From NCBI RefSeq assembly GCF_003598715.1, contig NZ_QZFU01000029.1:124001-188000 (forward strand): a stretch of 64,000 bases of DNA. The letters are read 5' to 3'. The notes under the pieces are model-generated. The model saw only the letters and a program-made list of their open reading frames with translations, was not told the DNA's origin and did no database searches. Below are positions 39,201-54,200 of the stretch, piece after piece (the first letter of the stretch is position 1; each line of letters starts with the position of its first letter). This DNA is from Nocardia panacis (GTDB lineage Bacteria > Actinomycetota > Actinomycetes > Mycobacteriales > Mycobacteriaceae). A program made the translations under genes and the position numbers.

Positions 39201-42200
39201 GCGCGAAGGTGCGGGACGAGTTGCTCGAGCTGCTGGGGGAGGATCCGGCAAAGCTCGGCTCGCGTCCGTCTGAACTCGTAGAGCGATTGCGGGTCGATGT
39301 CGTGGAGCGGGCGCTGGCGATTCGCCAGTGGGCCGATGCGATGCTGCGCGCGCAGGACCACCCGGCTACCGGCGAGGTGCGCGAGTTCGAGGTCGAGTTC
39401 ATCGACCCGGCGAGCAAGATGGCCGTCGCACTGCCGGTGCAGGCGGAGGTCGACCGGTATGGCAACTGGCACATCGTGGGTTCGGCGCGCAGCCCCGAGC
39501 CGCAAGCTGCCGAGACGACCTCACGTGCGCGGCGGGCGCTGGATCGCCTGCGGCCGGGACGGCTGTTCCGATCGATCACCGGCCGTGGCGAAGGCCAACC
39601 GCCCGCTTTCGAAGGTACCCATGCCGAGCAGGCGCCCTCGCGAGCGCTGGCACAGATCAGTCGCGTTGTGCCACCGGAACAGCTCGGTGCGAACCGCGAG
39701 GGCTCCGGGGAACCGCTGCCCGATATCGACTGGAACGCGGGCAATCGCCGCGCGGTGCCCGTAGCGTTCGAAGGCTATTTCCGCTGGTCGGCCGAGTCGC
39801 AGGCCGAACTCGCGGAGATCGCTGTCGCCCGCGAGATCGCCGTGGCGGAGGAGGAATCGGCCTGGCGTCACTTGCAACTCGTCGCGGAGCTCACCGATGT
39901 GCCTGCGTCCGAACGAGAGGAGGTGCTCGACCGACTGATTCGGCGCGCACAGTATGAGGCGGTGTATGAACTCGGCACGGTACGCATACTCGGTGACACG
40001 GTGCGGCGCTTCCTCGCCGATCGCGCGGCACCCGTCTACGACGGACCGCCCGACCCCTTGAGTGGGAGTCGCAAATCGGCGCTGCGTGCGGAGTTCGAGT
40101 CCGCCGCACGTTATTTCGACCTGGATCCCGATGCCCTGACCGAACCGATGCTGCGGCAGGTGCTCGAGGCGCGGACGGCCGAGGCACATCGTCTGGCCGA
40201 GAAGGCCGATCGCCTCGCACAGGAGGTGGCGGACTATCGCGCGGTCATGGCCCGAGTCGACGCCCTGGATGCTCGGGTCTCGCGGCTGGCTGTAGCGGAG
40301 TTCTTCAACGCGGAGTTCCGCAAAGCCGCAGGCGCGGAGCCCATTGGCATTCTCGATGCCGAAGGACGCGTCGCCAGGGTGGGAGATCGCCTCATCGTTT
40401 CCGATGGCAGCCCTGGCAGTGTCGAGTACCTGCGGCGTCTGCTGGCGAGCGAGGAGTATGCCGACCTCGCGGCGGATATCATGCACGGTCGGGTCTCGGT
40501 CGATTTCTGTCTGGTGAACCACGACACGGTGACGGGTGGACACTTCTGGCATTTTCCCGATGTCGAATTCCGATACTTCACCGGTGAAGTCGACGGACAC
40601 AAGTTGTCCCTGGCTCTGCTCGGCTCTCGGGGCGAGTGGTCCGTTGTGGTTCCCGAGGATAAGTCGGCGCTCGGCCCGACGCTGCCGGAAGCGCTCGACC
40701 GACTGCACTTGCCTTCGAATACTTCGGCCTCACCGAGCGTCCTGGCCTATTTGGCCCGCCGCCATGCCGAGATCGGACTGCGCGGCATCAGGATCGAGCT
40801 GATGGCCGATCAGATTCGCGCGTCGCTCGATGGTGCGCGCCGGATCGCGCTCGATGAAGTGCTCGCCGAACTGAAACCGCACCTCCCTCGGGAATTGCCA
40901 CCGGCCGAGGAGACACGAGACCGCATCGCCTATGCGCAGCATGCGACCGACAAGTTGCGAGAGACCAGCCCGAAAGACGCGGACAGGATCGATAGGCTGC
41001 TCAAAGAACTGCGCTCATCGCTGATGGACAGCGGCGGAGACCCGGCAGTGCACGACTCCTACGCTAGCGAGCACATCCTCAGGGCGGCAGGAGATTTCGA
41101 CCGCTTCATCGCCGATGTCCACGCAAACGAGCCCCGAGATGTCGAACCGGGACATTGGGGGCCAGACACCGACTGGTTCCCACTGTTCCGCGGCTTCGAG
41201 GGCCGAACGCCAGGGGTGCTCGGCCGATCGTATATGGAGGCAATCGATAACCTCAAGGGAGCGCTGGACGGCCTGCGCCGTTCGGTCGCGCGGGATGCCG
41301 CCTACATCGCCGCGATCCACGAAGCCATAGCCGATGGCAGAATTCCCGCCCATCGGGCCGAGATCGGCGACGGTTCGGCGGCGAAACCCTCCGAAGGTGC
41401 TTCGGAGACCAGGCAGCCGGGTGCGGCCCTTCCCGGCGCGCCCGAATCCCCGCACAATGCGCTTCCCGCCAGGCCGCGGGAGGGGGCAGGGCAGCCCGAC
41501 GGATCGCATTCGCATCCGTCGGAGTCCTCTCAGGCCTCCCACGTGGGTTTCCGTACCGGTGCCGAACCGAAGGTGGATCTGTCCCGCTATGACGACCCGC
41601 TCGAGGGCGTGGCCGACCACCTGAACAAGCTGGCGGCGGAGCCGTATAACGCACCGCCGGTAGAGGTTTCGGAGGCAGATCTCCGCTACCTGACCGACCT
41701 GCTGACCGGTCTCGGTTTCGATGCCCGCTTCGTCGACGAGGTGCTGCCTCGGATCAATGACCCGATGCGGGCCGTGACGGATCTGTTCGGTCGAATCGGT
41801 GTGGATGAGGTTGTCGGTCGTATGGAGCCGCCGGCGCCGGAGGGTCGAACTCCACAGTTGGTGACCCTCGAGCAGCGTCGCGAAGAACTGCTCCGTCGCC
41901 TCAGGCTGGGTCAGGAAGATATCAGCGATCTCGCCGCGATGACTGTCGAGCAGCGTCGCCGCACGCTGTATCGGGCGGTCGCGGTGGAGCAGCTATACCG
42001 GGCGGTCCTTGCAGGGGAGGATCACACTTATCTGGCGCATGCGCTGCGAATTCCCGAAGCCGCGCTGCTCGCCGATCCCCATGCCACCATCCGCGCCGCG
42101 CGGGCCGAGGTGGTCGAGCGCGCGCAGGCCATCAAAGAATTGGCCGAGGTGGTGCAGGCCATCGATCAGGTCGAACGCTTCGATGCGGAGAGGACGGGTA

Positions 42201-45200
42201 GGAGCTGGCTTGACAAACTCCGCGGTGTCTACCTGGCAGGTCGGCGCTTCTGGTTGGAGTCGACCCTGCATACGCCGTGGCGGTTGGTGCCCGCCGACAG
42301 CGCCGAGCGCCCGCGCCCGGTCGCGGGCGGACTCGACGAGTGGACGCGGGCCAGTGCCGAACGGCGGGCCGATCCCGACGTGCGCGCCGACCACGATCCC
42401 GCCGATCGCGCCGGACTCGTGGGCGCGCCACGGGAATCCGAGGTGCGCGATGGTGCGCCGCCGCCGGAGGGCGCCCGGACGTCGTATCTGCCAGGTGAGG
42501 CGATCGCCGAAGACCTGACAAGGAATGGGCAGCTGCTGCGCGAGGCGTCCACCCGCCGCGATCGAGCCGAACGCCATTTGCGTGCCGTCGCCGAGGACTC
42601 GCGCATCGATCTGCCGAACCTGAGTGATCCGGTGCTGGAGCGCGCGCTCGAGGAAGGGCGCAACCGAGAACGCCTACGGTTCGGCGCGATCAAGACGGTC
42701 GAGGAAATGGTTCGGCGGCCCGGTCTCGATCGGAAGCCCGCTCTCGGGAAACTCCTTCGAGGCAAATCACCGATGGCCAGGCAGTTCGCCGACTACCTTG
42801 AACTGGCCGGTATCGAACGTGAGGGTCTGACAGAGAAGAACCTGCCGGACCGGGTCTCGGACGCGTACGACCGCCACTTCGGAGAGCGAGAGGCATATGC
42901 AAGATTCGCCGAGGCGGTCGCCGAATATCGCTCCGTCAATGGCGAATACAATTCGCTCGTCGATCGGATGGCGGCTCAGGCAGGCTTCGACTACCTGAGC
43001 GCGCGGGATATCACTCCGCTGTATCCGGACACGGGTCCCCTGGTGGGTGTCGGCGGAGAGCCGCCGCGGTTGGTGGTTGTCGACCACAGGAACGCCCACG
43101 AGCAGATTCTGCACGACATGCTGGGCAATGAGGCCGACATGCTGACCGGTGAGGCGGAACTGGCACGGGCCATCGCCGAGGGACGGGTCGCGGTCGAATT
43201 CCACGAGGTATGGGCCGATAGTGCGGGCCGGGTGCATATCGGCGAGGTGAGAACGGTTGAGGTCGGCCGCATTTCGGAGGTGATCGACGGCCAAGAGCTG
43301 AAAGCTCTGCTGATCCGCGAGGGTGAGGGGCCGTGGCGGCTGCTCGAGGATCGGGTCGAACCGCTCGAGCCGCTTGCGCCGCATCGGCCGGAAGATCCGG
43401 TGATGCCGGACGAGTTGATGAGCAGACTCAACGCATTACGGGAGCATTTCGGCCTCAGCGGAGCGGATGTCGGCGACTTGCGACGGGCCGGAACCCTGTC
43501 GCGGCTGCGCGCGGAAATCGGTGTGCATGCCCTGAAGGTCGAGGCACTGGCCGATCTGCTGCGCACTCGGCACGATGAGACCTACCACAGGGAGCTGGCT
43601 GATCTTCTGGCCGGCGCGGGTATTGATACCGGGCAACTCGTGGAGAACGCACCACACCATCTGAGGCAACGGCACGACGCGATCGAGGACTACAAGCGGA
43701 AGAATCCCGAGCGCGCGGCCAGAGTCGATGCGATGGTCGCGCAGTTGCGGCGTAAACCGGAACTCGCGCATCTGAAAGTCGTCGGCCATGAGGGGCAGGT
43801 GCCCGCCCACGATCCCGCAGCGACGGCGCATATCGCCTATGTGATCAAGGATTTCGAACAGTTCCTCAGCGACGTGGACGGGGTGTTCTATCGACGCGGT
43901 CTGGCGCTGAATGCCGAAGCGGTTCCCGAGAATTCGCGATTCGCTGAGCTGGGCACGCCGATGGGGGCGGATCGCCTCGCCGAAGTCCTCGAACATGAAC
44001 GAGCACAGACGAAAGCAACCGCCGACCGCATCGCCGAACTCGAACGGCTGCTGCTGCTGCACGACCGATTGACCGAGATCAACAACTGTGTGCCGGTGTC
44101 GATCGACGGGATGAACCTGGGGCAGCCGAGGCTGAATTTCGAGGTGCCGCCGGTGAGCCTCAGAGGGCTTCCCGGATTGACCTGGGGGGAGACCCGCGCC
44201 ATCTTCGAACGGGGGTGGAACGAATCCCAGCCTTTGCGGATCGAGGGATTCTCGCCCAAGAAGATCGAGGGACTGAAGACAGAGCAGCCCGTCGGGACGG
44301 CCGGTCAGATCGTTCACGGAATGATGAAACTGTGGGAGGAGGGCACCCGGCGGCGCGAAGCAGAAGGCGAACAACCGGGGGGCGAACAGCCGAGGGTCAG
44401 CGCCTGGTTGCTGATTCCGCGCGAGATCGACCACTTCGGTGCCGCCGCGCACGCCGCCGATATCCATATCGCAGGCAAAACCGCAGCCGGTGACTTCGTA
44501 TTCGAATTCGGCAAGGTCGAAAAGGCCGAAAAGGTCAACAGGGCCATCTTTGTTAAATTCGACGACAAAACCGGTGAGCCGATATTCCGATCCGTCGACG
44601 GAAAACCATTCGCCACCGGGGAGATCGAAGCGACACTCGCGACGCTGACCGGAAGCACCCCGAAGGAAATCGCGGAAACCTGGGCAATCGGCGTCCTCGA
44701 CGGCGAAAAGACCACCCTCGGCGGCAGTATCGACGCACCACAGCCGGAGGACCTCCTGCTCATCGGCCAGAATCGGTCTGCGGGAGATCCGATTCGGGAG
44801 AATCCACTGAACCGTTTGGTGCAGGAATACGGCAAACGGCAGACCGGCACCGATCCGCCGCATCTGGAACCGTATGTGGATCAGGTGGCCCGCGCGCTCG
44901 GTATCGATGCCTCGCACGAGTCGGTTCGCGGTCGGATGTTGTCGGCACTGGCGGAAATCACCCACGATGCGCAGCGGCGCTCGAAGCAGCCGCTCGACCT
45001 CGATGGGTCGTATTGGGCAGGCGAGTACGTACCGCCGAGTGTGGGGGCGCCGCGTCTCAAGAAGGCGGTTCAGCTCGGCTACGAACTCGCTCTGCAGCTC
45101 GATTCCACCAGAATCGGCGACGAGGGCACGGTGCTGTGGAAGGTCGGCGAAGAAAGGCGTCGGACACTGTTGCGCGCCGGTGCCGTGGAAAGGCTCGATG

Positions 45201-48200
45201 CCCAAATCAAGGCGGCGGAGCGGGATTTCGCCGAGGCTGCCGAATCCACCGGCTGGAAAGCCAAGAGACTCATCAGGTCTGCCGAGGAGCATGCGAAGGC
45301 CAGGGACGAGTTGCTCACACTGCTGGGCGAAGATCCCGATAGGCCCGGCCTGCGCTACGACGAAATCGTCGAGCGGATGCGTGTGGAAGTGCTGGAGCGA
45401 GCACAGACGATTCGCCATTGGGCCGATCTGACGCTGCGGGAAGGAGCATTCCGCGCCTGGGTACACGACTTCGAGATCGAATTCATCGATCCGGAGAGCA
45501 ATACGGCGGTCTCGCTGCCCGTGCAGGTGGGGGTCGGCGCCGACGGCCACTGGCAGGTCGTTTCCGGGGAGCGCCTCGATCGTGTGCAGACCTACACGCC
45601 CGTCCGGGCCTCGCTCTGGCGACGAATTCTGGATCGGCTCGGATTGGATCGGTTGTTCCGGTCGAACGCGGAGCGCGAAACCGGTCTCCGAACACACGCC
45701 ATGGGTTGGCTTGACGACACAGCTGCCGGGCAGGCGGATTCGCATTCTCGATCACCGTTCCAGATCACTCGCGTCGTGCCGCCGGAGCAACAGAGCAAGG
45801 AGTGGGTCGAACCCGGCGATCTAACGCCGGAGATGGTCTGGTACGGGCTCCGCGCTGAGAAGAGCGCCGTCGTCACCGACCTTCCGTGGTCGCCGCAGGC
45901 GCGGGCCGAGCTCGCGCAGATCGCTGCGGCGCGCGCGACGGCCGAGGCCGACGTGATGTCGGCCTGGCACGAATTGGTCCGCATCGCACCGGATTCGGAT
46001 CAGGGGGCGACCGGGCGCGCGGAAGCCATCGAGAACATGGTTCGACAAGCGCAACGTGTGGCGTTGCGCGATCTCGGAGCTGTCGACGCATTCGGTCGCG
46101 TCATGGACCGCTACCTCACCGACCTCGAGGCAGCCAAGGGCGAGGACGACCCGACCGTCTCCGAAGCTCGCCGACTGCTGCATGGGGAATTCGAGGCGTT
46201 CGCCGACTATTTCGGCTTGTCGCGGGAGCAGCGGACCGAGGAGGCATTGCGACAGTTCTACGGGGAGCGGAAGGCCGAGGCGCGCCGGTCGGTCGAGAAT
46301 GCCGAACTGGTCGCAAACCTGGCCGAGCGATACCGCGCGGCGCAGGCCGGGGTCGCCGAGGCGGATCAGCAGGTCCTACGCCTAGCCGCAGCCGAGTTGT
46401 TCAAGACCGAGGGGGATGCGCAGACCCGCCCGATCGATGCCGAAGGACGCGTGGCCAGGGTGGGTGATCGCCTTCTTGTCGTGCATGGTGAACCGAGAGG
46501 TACCGAATATCTGGCGGACTTGCTGGCGCGCGAGGAGCACGCCGACCTCGCGGCCGACGTCATGCACGGTCGGGTCGCGGTCGAAATCCACGCCTTGACC
46601 GGTGATGCGGAATCGGGATTCAAAGACCACCATTTGAGGTGGTGGGAAGTTCGCCACTTCACCGGCGAGAGCGACGGGCGTCGGATATCGGTGACCGTAG
46701 AGGGGAGCCAAGGCCAGTGGATCGTCGTGGTTCCGAAGAACGTTCCGCGTTTCGGCGACGTGGAAGACGCGCTCGGACGTCTGAACCTGAGGCGGCTGGT
46801 TGACAACCCGGAAGAGTTGGACGCGTATCTGCGCCACGCCAATGCCGTGAATGGCCTGTACGGCTTCAAGATCGAGCTCTTGGCTGATCAGATCCACGCA
46901 TCACTGGATGCGGCCCGCAGAATCGCATTCGATACGGTGCTGGGCGAATTGCGGATTCCGCCTGCGGAGCCGAGAGCCGAGATCACCCCTGATCGACTCG
47001 AGCACGCGCAGCGAGCGACCGACCGACTGCGGGAAACTCGCCCCGCGGATGCGGACAGGATAGACCGACTGCTCAACGATCTGAGGTCCGCGCTGAAGGA
47101 CAAGGGCGGCGATCCCGCTGTGCGCGACCCCCATGTCGCCGACCACATTCTGAAAGCCGTCGGTGATTTCGATCGGTTCGTCGCCGACGTTGACAACTAC
47201 GACCGCCCTTTCCAGGGGGAGGGGCGCAAGCGGGCGGACAACGACTGGCTTCATCTCCTGCTCTCGGCCACTGGCGGCAGATCGCTCGAGGAGATCGGAG
47301 CGGCGTATCTGGATGTGATCGCTGAATTGGACAGGTTGGTGGGAGTCGAGCGCAGCACTGTTCAGCAGAATGCCACTGATATCGGCATTGTCCGCGACGC
47401 CATCGCCAAGGGCCTACTCCCCGGCCTACCCGGCGAGAACACGATTCCTCTCGGCGATGTGCAAGTGCGGCATACGTTCCCCAGCCATGACGGGGAGTCG
47501 TTCGCGCTGCGTGATGGGCGCTACCTGAACCAAGCTCAGTTGGCCGCTGAGCTCGCGGCCGAGTCCAAGCCGCGTACCGTGCGCGGTGCGATGACCATCG
47601 GTGATGTCGGCGTGGAGCGGGTGTTCACCGATTCCAATGGGCGGCAGCGGTTCCAGTTGCGAGACGGGCGGATACTCGATCGCGGTGAGCTCGCGGCGGA
47701 GGTCGTGGCATCCATCGAGTTGCGGGAGGCCACCTCGGCGCACCGGCACGAACTGCCGGGCCTCGACGGCGATTCCAGCTACCGTATGCGGCGATTCCAG
47801 GAATACCCGCCCATGGAATGGAATGCGGAAGGACACCGGCAGCTCGCCGCGGAGCACGCGAAACAGCTCAGGCTGCGCAACCAGGAGATGAAGGCCTTGG
47901 CCAGGGCCGCGACAAACGCCGGTGTGCGGATTCCGACATTCGATGAGGCCACCATTTCCGTGGCGCTCGAGGCCGCCGATCACGGCAGGACGTGGCGGGT
48001 CCGCGCCGCCCACGCCTTCGAAGCGGCGGCCCGGCGCTACCTCGCCGAGATCGAGGCCGGGCCGGATGCCGGTGCGCGGCAACGGTTGCGGACGGAATTC
48101 GAGGCCACCGCACAGGCTTTCGGTGTCGAATCGGTGGAACACTCGCCCGAGGCGTTGCAGCGGCAGGTTGCCGAGCGGTTGACCGAGGCCAGGAAATTCG

Positions 48201-51200
48201 CAGGGGCCGTCGACACTTTGGAACGTACCGCGCAGCGATTCCGGAGTGCCGAGGCCGCGGTGATCGAGGTGTCCGATCAGATTGCGACCAGGGTCGGTGC
48301 CGACTTCATCAATGCCATCGTCGCCGAGGAACCGTTCAACCCCCCATCGGTGGTGCGGTTCGACTCCGGCAATCACGTGGTGCGAGTCGGCAACCGTCTG
48401 ATCGTCATCGATAATGGTTCGAATCACGATGTGCTGCTGGCGAAGACGCTGGCGGAAGGCAATGCCGAGAAGCTGACAGCTACCAAGTACCGCCCCGTGA
48501 TGGAGGGCAAGGTCGAGGCGCGGTCCGCGGGCCGGAAGGAGCTGATCGCGGCCATCACCCGTGGGGAATTGATGGTCGAGTACTACCGGGTAGCTGCCGT
48601 GGGAAACGAGGCCGTAGTCGGGAGAAGGCTCGACGCGCCCACGGCGGTGCGCCACATTCCCGGTGAGAGCGGCGGGCCGCCGCTGACCGTCGTGCGCGGA
48701 CTCGATGGCCAGTGGCGTGCCGTCGAGATGCCGGAATCCGCCCCGGAGCCACCCGCTCCGAGAGCGGCGGCCGAGGCGTGGGACCGGGGGCGCGCCGCGC
48801 TCGGTCGATTGGGCTTGGAAAGCCAGGAGGAACAGCCGCACAAGCTCGCGCAAACCCTTGCCGAGAGGAATGCCGAAAACGGTCTGCGCGCCTACAAGAT
48901 CGAGGCAATGGCCGATCGTCTGCGCGCCGAACACGAGGCCGTGCGCGAGCGTGATATTCAAGCACTGCTCAGTGCGTTGGGGATCGAGCGAACAGACCTG
49001 GGCAGCAATGCCGAACCGGTACTGACCGCTCTACATAACGAGATCGAGCAGATCAAACAGGGCATGGGCGCGGAAGAGGCAGCCTGGACCGACGCGCTGC
49101 TCGCAGAACTCATCGAACACCCGCAGGCCATCGACTACGGCAAGCCCGACGGCGATCCCGCCACCCGCGATCCCGGTGCGCCGGGCCATATCGCCCGCGG
49201 TTCGGGTGATGGCGAACAGTTCCGCGCGGACCTGCGCGGCTACGAGGCACGGGCAGAATCCCGTGGCGCCGAGGCCGATTGGCGACGGCTCGCCGGTCCC
49301 GACCACACGGGCGCGACACCGGAGGAACAGGCGAGGGCCAAACGCGAAGCATCCCAGCGGCTCGCACGCGAACTCGACTCCCTGCGCCGCGAGGTGCGGC
49401 AGACAGCCGACGATATCGCCGCCATTCGCGCAGGCATGCTGGAACACAACGCCCTGAGTGTGGCTATGGCGTACTTCAAGGAGCGAACTGGCGCCGGGTT
49501 CGAGGTCCCCCCGCTGCTACCACCCGATGGCAGTTTGCGCACGGCCGCATTCCAGATCCTCACACAGGGCGAGCGGCCGGATGGATTCTCCTCCGGTACC
49601 GCGTCTCCTTCGCTCAATGGGTTCGTCGCGCGCCTGATAGGTGCGGGAATCGGGAAGAATAGCCAGGGAGCCGCGGCCCTGCTCTTCCTACAGATGCACA
49701 GGATGGACAACGGCCTCGAGATCGGCACACTGCCCATCACCATCGCCTACGAGGGCGAGATGTCCGCAGGCAAACATCTGCTGGTGTTCAATGGCACGCG
49801 AGTGATCTACGAACGAACCGGCTCCTCCGGTGGTGTCTTCCGGACGCTCGACGGAGCGCTGACGTCACCCGGAATACTCTTGGGCACAACGGGTTTGCGG
49901 ACCGGTGAGATCGGTGCCATGGTCCGGCTGGACGGTAAGCCGATCCGGCTCGATGGGATGACCCCGAACACTGCCCGATTCGATCTCGACAGCAGATTCA
50001 TCGCGCCCTCCGACCGGCAGCCGCGACCCGGCGCCGGCGTGGACTTGGGCAAGCGCAAGCGGCCGCAGCGCCCACCCGAGACCGGGAATCCGCCGGAAGG
50101 ATCACCGACGACCGGCGAACAACCCGGTGCGCGGTCGCAGGATTCAGCCGAAGGCACCCAACACCGCGCCGGAACCGATGGCCGCCCAGCAGAATCCGCC
50201 CCGGATACGGCTGCTGGAGAGCACGGTGCCGCGACCGATCGTGCCGCGGATCCCGAACCGCACTCCAATCCCGCGCACGGAACGACTGGGGCACAGTCCG
50301 AGTCACCGGGCGACGCCGAAGCCCGCCCGGCCGGCGATGGTTCGGTGCGCAGGCCCGACAGTGAGATCGGTCCCGGCAATGCGGAGACCCCGCCGCGCGA
50401 TGAACCCGCCGTGCCGCCGCGCCCGTTCGAAGGTGACCAGCCTTTCGACCGCGGCGCCGACAGCGCACCCACCGGCCATGGCGAACAACGCGGGGGCGAG
50501 GCAGCCTCGGATGGCGGAACGGCTCACCGTCCGGAGGGGTTCGATGGGCAGGTCACCCGCGAGGCACACCAGGATTCGATACCGGAACCGGTCCAGGATC
50601 ACACCGAAAGCAATTCGGGCACAATAGATTATGCGGCGCTCGCCAGAATGGAGGGTGCCGGCGAAGTGGCTATGAGTCGCGCGTCCATCGCTACTGCCCA
50701 TGCCGTCGAGGACGCCGATCACTATTCCAAATCCGCGTTGGCCCAACTGCCTGCTGCCGCGCAGGAAGCCGGTCTGGATGTACCAGCGGCCTTCCATGAC
50801 CTGGTCTCGCTCACCGATGCCGTCATATATACCAAGCACAGTGCGCTGCGCCGCATCGCGGAAATCCACGAGTTCCGCGTCATCGCCGAGCGTTACTTCG
50901 CCGAGAATGCGCGCAAGCCGTTCGGGGCACCCCTGGAAGAACCGGCACGTCAGGAACTCCGCCGTCAGTTCGATATCGGGACGATGCGACTGAAGCGCTT
51001 CGGATTGAGTGTCGGTGAGCCCACCGAGCGGAACCTGAACAGCTTCATTCAGCGGCATCTGAACGCGGCTCACAAAACCGCGGACGCGGTCCGGAAATTC
51101 GAGCGACTGGCGCATGAATATGTCACGCAGCTCGAGTTGGCGGCGCAACGATCGGCCGCCCTCGAGGAATCCACCGTGATGGATTTCCTGCTGGCGCATA

Positions 51201-54200
51201 TTGGTGAGAACAGGCCGCTACTGGATGACGCGGGCCGAGTGACGCTGGTGGGCAAGCGGCTGATCGTCGTCAGCCACGGCAATGACCACGATGCCCTGCT
51301 GGCCAGGGCACTGGCCGATCGGAACAATGCCGATCACGCGGCGGCGGTGGCAGGCGGCGAGATAGTGGTGGACTACTTCTCATTGCGCAACACGGATAAC
51401 CTCGGTGTGCGGTGGGAGTACAACGGTATCCGCGATGTGCGGCATATCGCCGAAATCATCAACAGCAGCCACCTGTCCATGACCTTGGTGCCGGACGGCG
51501 CCGGGCAGTGGAAGGTCGTGCGGCCCGCACCGGCCGAAATCGATTCCTTCGGACATGCCGAACTCCGCGCGGCACGCGCGGTTGTGAATCTGAGGCTGGG
51601 CCACCTCACCAACCTTCCGCACGAAATGGCCGATACCGTGGCCCGCCTGCACGTCGAAAACAGCGTGCGCGCCATGCGAATCGAATCGATCGCCGAAGAA
51701 CTGAGCTTTCACCACAGGGTCGGGCGCTATGAGGAGTTGCAGACGCTGCGACGGGCTCTCGGCATCGACCTGAAAGAATTCGGTCGCGCACCGGACGCGG
51801 TATTGAACGGGCTGGCAGACAAGGTCGCCGCGATGCGGGCGCTCTGGGAGACCATGGGCACGACGCCGATGGAGGTCCTGATCCGTGATCTACGGGCGGA
51901 TCCGGGATTGCTGACCCGTGATCCCCGCACCGCATGGGCGAGTTCGGACCATGCTCCGTCGCGTGTGGAGGAAATTGTTGGCGATCCACAATTCCGCGAG
52001 GACTTCCGTCGCCACCACGCCGAGGCGGGCTATTCGATCCACGCCGGGTCCGACCGCGCGCGACTGGCCGTCGCGGTGGAGAACGGCATATACGGCCGGG
52101 ACGCGGTCGAGCGTCTCGAGCACGAACTCGAGGCGCTGCGAGACGAAGTCGCGGGCACGGCCGAGGATATTGCCGCGATTCGCGATGGCATGCTGCGGGA
52201 TGCGTGCGCGTATATCGGACTGGGCAGAGTGGAGGAAGCGGGTGGTGCGATCGACCATCGGCTCCAGCTCATCGCGGGGGGCAGTCTCGAAACTCCATAC
52301 GACCGGATTCAGGCCGCCATGGGCGCGCACGCCGTACCGGATGGATTCCACGGCAACGATCGCTTCACGGCAGTCGGAAAGATTGCGCTCGGCCTGAAGC
52401 TCGAGCATCTCAGCAGCGAGAACAAGCCGATCGCACTGATTTTCGAGGAGCGGACCTCGCTCACCGGCAAGGATGTCGGCGGCCACATGTCCACACTCCA
52501 GTACCTCGGTATGGAACACGGCGAGGATGTTTACCGGCTGAACGGTGAAAGAGCCGTCCTCCTCGCCAATGACGGCAGTGGGCTCCTCTTCAGAGTCGGC
52601 GACCAACTGAAGTCGTTCGGAGAACTGACCAACGGCGTCGGGCGGGAGACCAAGAACACCTGGGCGGTGACCTGGAGCGGCCGCGATGTCGTCGAGATCG
52701 AAGGCCGCACACCGAATTCCGCCCCACCGCGCCCCGACCTCCTCTTCGGCGAGACCGGTCGCGACGAGCCGCTGCACGAGGGCCACGACCCGGCAACACC
52801 ACCGAACGGTCCCAATGACCGTGGGGCGCAACCCACCCCGCCGCCGGGCGAACCCGATCATCCCGGCGCACAGGGTGAACGAGCCGGTGCCGTTGGGGAC
52901 GGCTCGGTGGAAAGACGAGGCGGTGCACCCGATCGTGTCGCAGGTGAAAACGGCGGTGTCGAACCGCCGCGCGCCGCCGCGAGCCCGTTCGGACGCAATG
53001 CCGATGGTGCGCCTTTCGATCCCGCGGGCAGGCCGGAACCTGCCTCGGGCGACGGCGCGATCTCTCGGCCCGCGCGCGTCGGTGCCGAGGCCGCACCCGA
53101 GTGGCCGTCGGATCTGCTGCGCGGGCGCGAGCTTCCCCTTGCTGAATCGGATAGTGCCCCACGGCCTTCCGAATACGAGCGGGAATATCTGGACGAGATC
53201 GTACGCAGGCTCGGTCTGGACCATGTGCTGCCGCCGGACGTACGGCGGCTCGATGTGCTGGCCGGACTCGCGCGCGACGCACTGGATCTCGATCGGGCAC
53301 AGCCCTCCGATATCGGGACACCGTTCCAGGCGCGGAAACTCGATTCCGGTTCGTATCCGCGTATCGAATCGCCGGAGCAGGTTCGCGAGGAACTCGCGCG
53401 CGCCCTCAGGATCGAGCCGGACGGCCACCGGCGGTTGACCACCGTATTCGCCGATCAGCTGCGGCGGACTCTGCTGCGCGCCGGCGCGGTGGAGGAACTG
53501 AACCGAATTGTCACCCGCCTCGACAGCGGTGTCGGTGGCGCCGAGGCCGATCTTCTTGTGCGACAGCGGGAAAAGTGGGCAACTCTGCTCGGGGCGCCAT
53601 CGGAGGATCTTGCGTCGCGTCCCGCCGAGACGATCGATCGGTTGCGTACGGAGGCGGCGGATCGCGCCGCGGCCGTCATGCACTGGGCGGAGGTGAGCCG
53701 GGCCGCCGCGGCGAATCCGGAGGGCGTCGACATGCGGCCGGGAACACGGTTCCGCGTGGAGGTCACCTTCTTCGATGAGCAGCGCGGGGTTACCGAGACC
53801 GTTCCGATGTATGGCGTGGTCCAGCGCAACGGCAGTGTACGGGTGGTCGACGGCCTGCGGCTTCCGGTGCCACGCCCCGGCGACATCGGGCCTGCGGAAT
53901 CCGGTTGGCCGCCAATGCGGATCAAGCGCGTCGCTGCGGGCGAGTCCGGTGAGATATCAGCGGCATCGGTATGGGGATCCGTTGGCAGGGAGTCGGCAGG
54001 CTCACATGGTCCGCTCGAAGCGCTGCCACCGCACCTGCCGGAAGCGCAGGTGCGGGCTGTGCTCGCTGAGGCGGCGGCGAAAGAATCGGAGTCCGCCAGG
54101 TCGCTCAGAAGTTTCGAGGCGGGGTTCCAGGAGGCGGCAGTCCAAGCCGGATTGGAGTCCTCCGAGGTCGGAGCCGATCCGTTCAAAGCCGCACAAACCG

